From Hyphomicrobiales bacterium (GTDB taxonomy: Bacteria > Pseudomonadota > Alphaproteobacteria > Rhizobiales > Aestuariivirgaceae), in assembly GCA_003151375.1 (NCBI GenBank), contig PLXI01000244.1, positions 11,036 to 20,437 on the forward strand: a stretch of DNA of 9,402 bases, in the 5' to 3' direction. Below are positions 6,369 to 9,402 of the stretch, piece by piece. How positions within the stretch are numbered: position 1 is the stretch's first letter; each line of letters opens with the position of its first letter. Below the pieces are notes generated by a model. The model saw only the letters and a program-made list of their open reading frames with translations, did no database searches and had not been told where the DNA came from. The translations under genes and the position numbers were made by a program.

Positions 6369-6692
6369 ATGCGCAACTACGTCCAGCAACAGGCAGAATA
6401 TCGGGCACCCCACGGCCTGCTCGGCAAATTGCACCTACTTTATTTGAACTGGGGTTTGCGGCGCGATATGCGGCGCTTGCTGACCCAGATGAACGATTAC
6501 CAATTGCGCGACATTGGTATAACGCGCCATGAGCTAAACTGGCTTATTGCGCAACCGCGCGATTGTGATTTACGTTGGGAGGTTGGCCAATTGTCAGAAT
6601 ACACTGGCAGGGTGATGCATTTGGCTGGTCCCAACCTGCAAAGCGGAACACCAGAACCTAGCGCTAAGTGGAAATCAGAATCCCCAGCTTAA
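6369..6692 (+). CDS. DUF1127 domain protein with C-terminal extension
   Basis: Small cytosolic protein of 107 residues. Residues about 24-62 match the DUF1127 (YjiS-like) pattern: an aromatic helix (LYLNWGLRRDMRRLLTQM) followed by the DYQLRDIGITRHEL signature, rich in Arg and ending in I-T-R-x-E-L. DUF1127 proteins are abundant in alphaproteobacteria. Some short ones take part in RNA turnover or stress and phosphate physiology, but no general biochemical role is settled. This member is longer than the common 45-75-residue forms; the tail after about residue 63 is polar and ends in a Pro/Ser-rich stretch with no recognised domain. ATG 6369 has AAAGG with 7-base spacing. It is divergent from the mocR-type gene, and its TAA overlaps the opposing stop by 4 bases. 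Confidence 0.82.
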   Translation: MRNYVQQQAEYRAPHGLLGKLHLLYLNWGLRRDMRRLLTQMNDYQLRDIGITRHELNWLIAQPRDCDLRWEVGQLSEYTGRVMHLAGPNLQSGTPEPSAKWKSESPA

Positions 6693-6946
6693 GCCTTCTT
6701 CTTAAAGAAGCTCGGAATCTTAAAGCTGCCTTTTTGTGCCAATTGCGCGGCCACATGGCTGGCGCGCTGCATATCGCCCTGCTCCAACGCCTCAAGCGTC
6801 TGAGCAGATAGCTCATTCAAAGTTGCAATAGAGGCAAAGAACCGCCCCTTTGGTGCCTGTTCGGCCAAAGTACCAACCCTTCTTAAAGCCGCAGCTGCGG
6901 CCGCCCCAATGTCGCCAACCTGCAGCGAATAAGAATCGTTAGTCAT
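6689..6946 (-). CDS. Unrecognised 85-residue helical protein
   Basis: I do not recognise this family. The start at ATG 6946 is preferred because GGAG lies 8 bases upstream; an in-frame GTG at 6964 would add six residues and swallow that site. The protein starts polar, then has an Ala-rich helix (GAAAAAALRRVGTLAEQAP, 14-32), a second helical region (about 36-72, with NELSAQTLEALEQGDMQRA), and a short basic C-terminal tail (FKIPSFFKKKA). No signal peptide, membrane segment or cysteines are seen. The overall look is a small soluble two-helix protein that may bind a partner or nucleic acid. Good codon structure, a clear ribosome site and placement in an otherwise empty gap support a real gene. 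It faces away from yebC and shares a promoter region with a CtrA-type site. Confidence 0.65.
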   Translation of the reverse strand: MTNDSYSLQVGDIGAAAAAALRRVGTLAEQAPKGRFFASIATLNELSAQTLEALEQGDMQRASHVAAQLAQKGSFKIPSFFKKKA

Positions 6947-6973
6947 GAAACGCACTCCACACACTCACTAATC

Positions 6974-6989
6974 CGGTTAAGGTGAACCG
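6974..6989. repeat. Short inverted repeat upstream of yebC
   Basis: CGGTT (6974-6978) and AACCG (6985-6989) form a 5+6+5 inverted repeat in the divergent intergenic region, 28 bases from the start of the 85-residue protein. It could be an operator half or a leader hairpin of that gene. It has no T-run, so it is not a terminator. Confidence 0.25.
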
Positions 6990-6995
6990 ATTGGC

Positions 6996-7010
6996 TTAAA
7001 ACACTGTTAA
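6996..7010. promoter_or_regulatory. CtrA-type binding site TTAA-N7-TTAA
   Basis: TTAA (6996-6999), seven bases, then TTAA (7007-7010) exactly matches the full binding site of CtrA, the alphaproteobacterial cell-cycle response regulator. It lies between divergent genes: 50 bases from the 85-residue protein start, and 10 bases upstream of the proposed yebC -35. It could therefore act on either gene. The match is direct; occupancy by CtrA is inference, and such a short A/T-rich site can arise by chance. Confidence 0.5.
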
Positions 7011-7020
7011 ATTGCAACGC

Positions 7021-7050
7021 TTGTATGAAGCTAATTTGCTCCTCTATAAG
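7021..7050 (+). promoter_or_regulatory. Candidate promoter of yebC-ruvCAB
   Basis: TTGTAT (7021-7026) and TATAAG (7045-7050) are spaced by 18 bases, giving a start near 7057 and a short leader. An alternative pair, TTGCTC (7036-7041) with TTCATA (7059-7064), has 17-base spacing. A weak Shine-Dalgarno, AAGAGA (7072-7077), precedes ATG 7083. Confidence 0.4.
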
Positions 7051-7082
7051 GGCACAAATTCATAGTTTGTTAAGAGACCTAA

Positions 7083-7838
7083 ATGGCTGGCCATTCCCAA
7101 TATAAAAACATCATGTTCCGCAAAGGTAAGCAGGATAAGATGCGCTCGAAAATCTTCTCGAAGCTGGCACGCGAGATCACCGTGGCGGCTAAAGCGGGCG
7201 TGCCTGATCCCTCGTCCAATGCGCGGCTTCGTCTGGCCATTCAAAATGCGCGCGCTGAAAACCTGCCGAAAGACAATATCGAACGCGCCATCAAAAAAGC
7301 ATCTGCGGCTGACGGCGCAAACTTCGAAACCATTCGCTACGAAGGCTATGGCCCGGCGGGCGTTGCGGTGATTGTGGAAGCACTCACAGATAACCGTGCA
7401 CGCACAGCACCTGTTGTGCGCGCTGCCTTCGCTAAATTCGGCGGCAATTTGGGCGAAACGGGCTCGGTTGCTTTCATGTTTCATCACGTTGGCGAAATCA
7501 TTTATCCGCTCAGCAAGGCCTCGGCTGATGCGGTTATGGAAGCTGCCATTGATGCTGGCGCTGATGATGCCACCAGCGATGGCCACCACAGTATTATCTG
7601 TTCGTTTGAGGCCTTGCATGAAGTGTCTTCAGCACTCGCCACAAAATTCGGCGAAGCGGAATCGGTAAAAATGGTTTGGAAGCCAAGCGTGATGGCGCCA
7701 TTGGATGATTTCGACAAGGCTGAAACATTGATGCGCTTGGTGGATACGTTGGATGAAGATGATGACGTGCAAAATGTTTTCATCAATGCGGAATTCTCCG
7801 ATGATGTTGCTGCAAAACTCAACCCGCCAGAAGAATGA
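7083..7838 (+). CDS. yebC: YebC/TACO1-family regulatory or translation factor
   Basis: YebC/PmpR/TACO1 family protein of 251 residues, the normal length. The family has long been annotated as a DNA-binding regulator; more recent work on members points to a ribosome-associated role in relieving stalling. Its exact job here is unknown. The N-terminus MAGHSQYKNIMFRKGKQDKM is the family signature. EITVAAKAGVPDPSSNARL (31-49), NLPKDNIERAI (60-70), EGYGPAGVAVIVE (87-99), NRARTAPVVR (104-113) and GGNLGETGSVAFMF (120-133) are all in place. Position 12 is Phe where the HRK motif usually has His. The acidic C-terminus (LDEDDDVQNVF) is typical. It is first in the ruvCAB cluster, a conserved arrangement, and its stop overlaps the ruvC start (ATGA), implying translational coupling. 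Confidence 0.95.
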   Translation: MAGHSQYKNIMFRKGKQDKMRSKIFSKLAREITVAAKAGVPDPSSNARLRLAIQNARAENLPKDNIERAIKKASAADGANFETIRYEGYGPAGVAVIVEALTDNRARTAPVVRAAFAKFGGNLGETGSVAFMFHHVGEIIYPLSKASADAVMEAAIDAGADDATSDGHHSIICSFEALHEVSSALATKFGEAESVKMVWKPSVMAPLDDFDKAETLMRLVDTLDEDDDVQNVFINAEFSDDVAAKLNPPEE

Positions 7839-8341
7839 AAACCCGCATCATCGGCCTTGATCCCGGCCTGCGCCATACGGGCTGGGGCGTGATTGAGGTT
7901 GAAGGATCTCGGCTTTCATACATCGCCGATGGGGCCGTTCATTCCGTCAATGAAGATGATCTGGCCACGCGCCTGTTGCAAATCCACCAACAAATTCTCG
8001 CCGTGCTGGATGAATTTAAACCTGATGAGGCGGCAATCGAAGAAACCTTCGTCAACAAAGATGCTAGAGCCACATTGAAACTTGGCCAAGCGCGCGGCGT
8101 TGTGATGCTCGCACCCGTGATGCGCAAAATCGGCGTGGCGGAATATGCCCCCAATGTGATCAAGAAAACCGTGGTGGGCAACGGCCATGCCGAGAAAGAT
8201 CAAGTGAAACACATGGTCAAGATTTTGCTGCCGCGCGCTGAACTCAAAACCGCAGACTCTACTGACGCTCTCGCCATCGCCATCTGCCACGCACAACATC
8301 GCGGCCACAAGGTGACAGAAGACCAACTCGCTCGTTCTTGA
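7835..8341 (+). CDS. ruvC: Holliday junction endonuclease RuvC
   Basis: Crossover junction endodeoxyribonuclease that dimerises on four-way junctions and makes paired nicks to resolve them after RuvAB branch migration. It is 168 residues, full length. The RNase H-like fold shows all four acidic catalytic residues: Asp9 (IIGLDPGLRHTGWG), Glu69 (AAIEETFV), and Asp141 and Asp144 (ADSTDALAIAICHA). The GQARGVVML helix (84-92) and the KKTVVGNGHAEKDQV block (110-124) are also typical. Translation probably depends on coupling to yebC, as the start lies within ATGA and only AGAAG precedes it. The 3' end, including the TGA stop, is part of a LexA-type box for the next gene. Confidence 0.97.
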   Translation: MKTRIIGLDPGLRHTGWGVIEVEGSRLSYIADGAVHSVNEDDLATRLLQIHQQILAVLDEFKPDEAAIEETFVNKDARATLKLGQARGVVMLAPVMRKIGVAEYAPNVIKKTVVGNGHAEKDQVKHMVKILLPRAELKTADSTDALAIAICHAQHRGHKVTEDQLARS

Positions 8342-8348
8342 CTTGTTC
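8334..8348 (+). promoter_or_regulatory. LexA (SOS) box GTTC-N7-GTTC ahead of ruvA
   Basis: GTTC (8334-8337), TTGACTT, GTTC (8345-8348) exactly matches the alphaproteobacterial LexA consensus of direct GTTC repeats. It spans the ruvC stop codon (8339-8341) and ends 24 bases before the ruvA ATG. It encloses a TTGACT -35-like hexamer, so LexA binding would block RNA polymerase. This suggests damage-induced ruvAB transcription in addition to read-through from yebC. Binding is inferred. Confidence 0.65.
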
Positions 8349-8366
8349 ACCTTTGCCATTTAGGCC
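8338..8366 (+). promoter_or_regulatory. Candidate internal promoter for ruvAB
   Basis: TTGACT (8338-8343) is a near-consensus -35 inside the LexA box. At 17-base spacing the -10 would be TAGGCC (8361-8366), a poor match. Transcription would then begin at or next to ATG 8373, giving a leaderless or almost leaderless message, consistent with the weak Shine-Dalgarno of ruvA. Confidence 0.35.
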
Positions 8367-8372
8367 AAGCCC

Positions 8373-8990
8373 ATGATCGGAAAATTAAAAGGCCGTATTG
8401 ATTCGACTGGAACCGATTGGGTGATGATCGACGTTGGCGGCGTTTGCTATTTTGCCTCCGCCTCTGCCAGAACTTTGGCTGGGCTGCCGCGCGCCGGTGA
8501 GGCAACGGAATTGCACACCGAAATGTTGGTCAGCCAAGATAACATCCGGCTCATCGGCTTTGCTTCAAACCATGAGAAAGAATGGTTCCGCCTGCTGCTA
8601 ACCGTGCAAGGTGTTGGTGCGCGCGTGGCGCTGGCCGTGCTGTCGATCATGTCCCCCAATGAATTGGCCTCGGCCATCGCCCTGCAAGACAAAGCCAAAA
8701 TCGGTGAGGCCAATGGCGTTGGCAAAAAGCTGGCGGAACGTTTGGTGCTGGAATTGAAAGACAAAGTACCAAAGCTGGGTGCCGTTGATGTGGGCCTCGC
8801 GCAAATTGGTGCGGAGCTTTCCGCCAATGTGCCAACTGCGGCAAGTGATGCCGTCTCAGCTCTGGTCAATTTAGGTTACGGACAAAGCCAAGCGGCCATG
8901 GCGGTTTCTGCGGCGTTGAAGAAAACGGGCACTGATCAACCGCCCGAAAAACTCATCCGCGCCGCGCTGAAAGAACTGGCGACAGGATGA
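8373..8990 (+). CDS. ruvA: Holliday junction branch migration protein RuvA
   Basis: Tetrameric DNA-binding subunit that holds Holliday junctions in a square-planar form and loads the RuvB motors. It is 205 residues, full length. Domain I is the N-terminal OB-fold (MIGKLKGRIDSTG onward, about 1-63). Domain II has two helix-hairpin-helix motifs, LTVQGVGARVALAVLS (76-91) and IGEANGVGKKLAERLV (110-125). After a flexible linker, domain III (about 157-204, DAVSALVNLGYGQSQAA) contacts RuvB. The start is 31 bases after ruvC with no strong ribosome binding site (TAGG only). Its TGA overlaps the ruvB ATG as ATGA. Transcription is probably both from the yebC promoter and from the LexA-controlled region upstream. 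Confidence 0.97.
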   Translation: MIGKLKGRIDSTGTDWVMIDVGGVCYFASASARTLAGLPRAGEATELHTEMLVSQDNIRLIGFASNHEKEWFRLLLTVQGVGARVALAVLSIMSPNELASAIALQDKAKIGEANGVGKKLAERLVLELKDKVPKLGAVDVGLAQIGAELSANVPTAASDAVSALVNLGYGQSQAAMAVSAALKKTGTDQPPEKLIRAALKELATG

Positions 8991-9402
8991 CGTCTCGCCC
9001 CCTCATCACCCCCGAACAAAAACCCGAGGACGCGCTCGACACCCATCTGCGCCCACAGCGTTTGGCCGAATTCGTCGGCCAGACTAAGATCAAACAAAAC
9101 CTCAAGGTCTTCATCGAGGCCGCCAAACAGCGCAAAGAGGCGCTGGATCATGTGCTCTTTGCTGGCCCGCCCGGCTTGGGCAAAACCACTCTGGCGCAAA
9201 TCATGGCGCGTGAATTAGGTGTCAACTTCAAAGCCACCTCTGGCCCCGTCATCGCCAAGGCTGGCGATCTTGCCGCCCTGCTCACCAATTTGGAAGACCG
9301 CGATATTTTATTCATTGATGAAATCCACCGCCTGAACCCCATCGTCGAAGAAGTGCTTTATCCGGCGATGGAAGATTTTCAACTTGATCTCATCATCGGC
9401 GA
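8987..9402 (+). CDS. ruvB: Holliday junction branch migration ATPase RuvB (3' end cut by window edge)
   Basis: Hexameric AAA+ ATPase that pumps DNA through RuvA-bound Holliday junctions. Only the first 138 residues of a protein usually near 340-350 are in the window. The N-terminal LRPQRLAEFVGQTKIKQNL (21-39), Walker A GPPGLGKT (60-67), the SGPVIAKAGDLAALLTNL segment (85-102), and Walker B LFIDEIHRL (108-116) are all present and unaltered. The following NPIVEEVLYPAMEDFQLDLIIG is characteristic of RuvB rather than other clamp-loader-like ATPases. The start at 8987 overlaps the ruvA stop by 4 bases, with GACAGG just upstream. Confidence 0.97.
   Translation, partial: MTSRPLITPEQKPEDALDTHLRPQRLAEFVGQTKIKQNLKVFIEAAKQRKEALDHVLFAGPPGLGKTTLAQIMARELGVNFKATSGPVIAKAGDLAALLTNLEDRDILFIDEIHRLNPIVEEVLYPAMEDFQLDLIIG

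Noticed and set aside
6695..6710. Inverted repeat CTTCTT/AAGAAG as a terminator for the DUF1127 gene
   Set aside because: It is explained by the Phe-Phe-Lys-Lys-Lys codons of the opposing gene, is A/T-rich, and no T-run follows directly.
6947..6964. GTG start adding six residues to the 85-residue protein
   Set aside because: The GGAG ribosome site lies inside that extension at correct spacing for ATG 6946.
6947..7082. LexA box upstream of yebC
   Set aside because: No GTTC-N7-GTTC or its complement is present here; the only exact match I found is at 8334-8348.
7044..7619. Minus-strand open frame of 191 codons opposite yebC
   Set aside because: Antisense to a strongly conserved gene; the translation has no domain and no ribosome site.
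1..9402. CRISPR array, transposase, phage or toxin-antitoxin system
   Set aside because: No regularly spaced repeats, terminal inverted repeats, transposase motifs or paired small toxin-like genes were seen on either strand.

Overview
The window looks like chromosomal DNA of an alphaproteobacterium, most likely of the Hyphomicrobiales (Rhizobiales) type. The grounds are the protein styles of YebC, RuvC/A/B, 5-formyltetrahydrofolate cyclo-ligase and the YmdB-like phosphoesterase, plus two exact matches to alphaproteobacterial regulatory consensus sites: a GTTC-N7-GTTC LexA box and a TTAA-N7-TTAA CtrA box. Base composition is moderate, roughly half GC. Genes are tightly packed and no gene-free stretch exceeds about 140 bases. 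No tRNA, rRNA, CRISPR array or insertion sequence was found.

Layout. (1) Bases 1-2141 hold two divergent major facilitator superfamily (MFS) genes: a YbjJ-like transporter on the minus strand, cut by the window edge, and a complete Tet-like drug/H+ antiporter on the plus strand. Only 56 bases separate them. (2) Bases 2204-4878 form a compact plus-strand cluster: fthC (folate salvage/repair), a YmdB-like metallophosphoesterase and an EntS-type MFS exporter, with a 10-base overlap and then a 3-base gap. (3) Bases 4875-6266 carry a minus-strand MocR/GntR-aminotransferase regulator whose stop codon overlaps that of the exporter. (4) A 102-base divergent regulatory region contains a sigma70-like promoter for the mocR gene and an 8-bp inverted repeat overlapping its -10. 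A DUF1127 gene (6369-6692) lies on the other side. (5) An unrecognised 85-residue protein on the minus strand (6689-6946) again overlaps its neighbour stop-to-stop. (6) After a 136-base intergenic region with a CtrA-type site comes yebC-ruvC-ruvA-ruvB (7083 to the right edge), the Holliday-junction processing operon, with ATGA overlaps at two junctions and a LexA-type box ahead of ruvA.

How it works together. YebC-RuvCAB is a standard recombination-repair module: RuvAB branch-migrates Holliday junctions and RuvC cuts them. The sequence suggests two control inputs, a CtrA-type site ahead of yebC and an SOS box ahead of ruvA. fthC and the YmdB-like phosphoesterase are often neighbours in alphaproteobacteria. 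The transporters, MocR regulator, DUF1127 gene and small protein look like an accessory block between two housekeeping modules. I did not find a clearly new multi-gene system. The most interesting signals are regulatory: the LexA and CtrA sites and the structured mocR/DUF1127 intergenic region.
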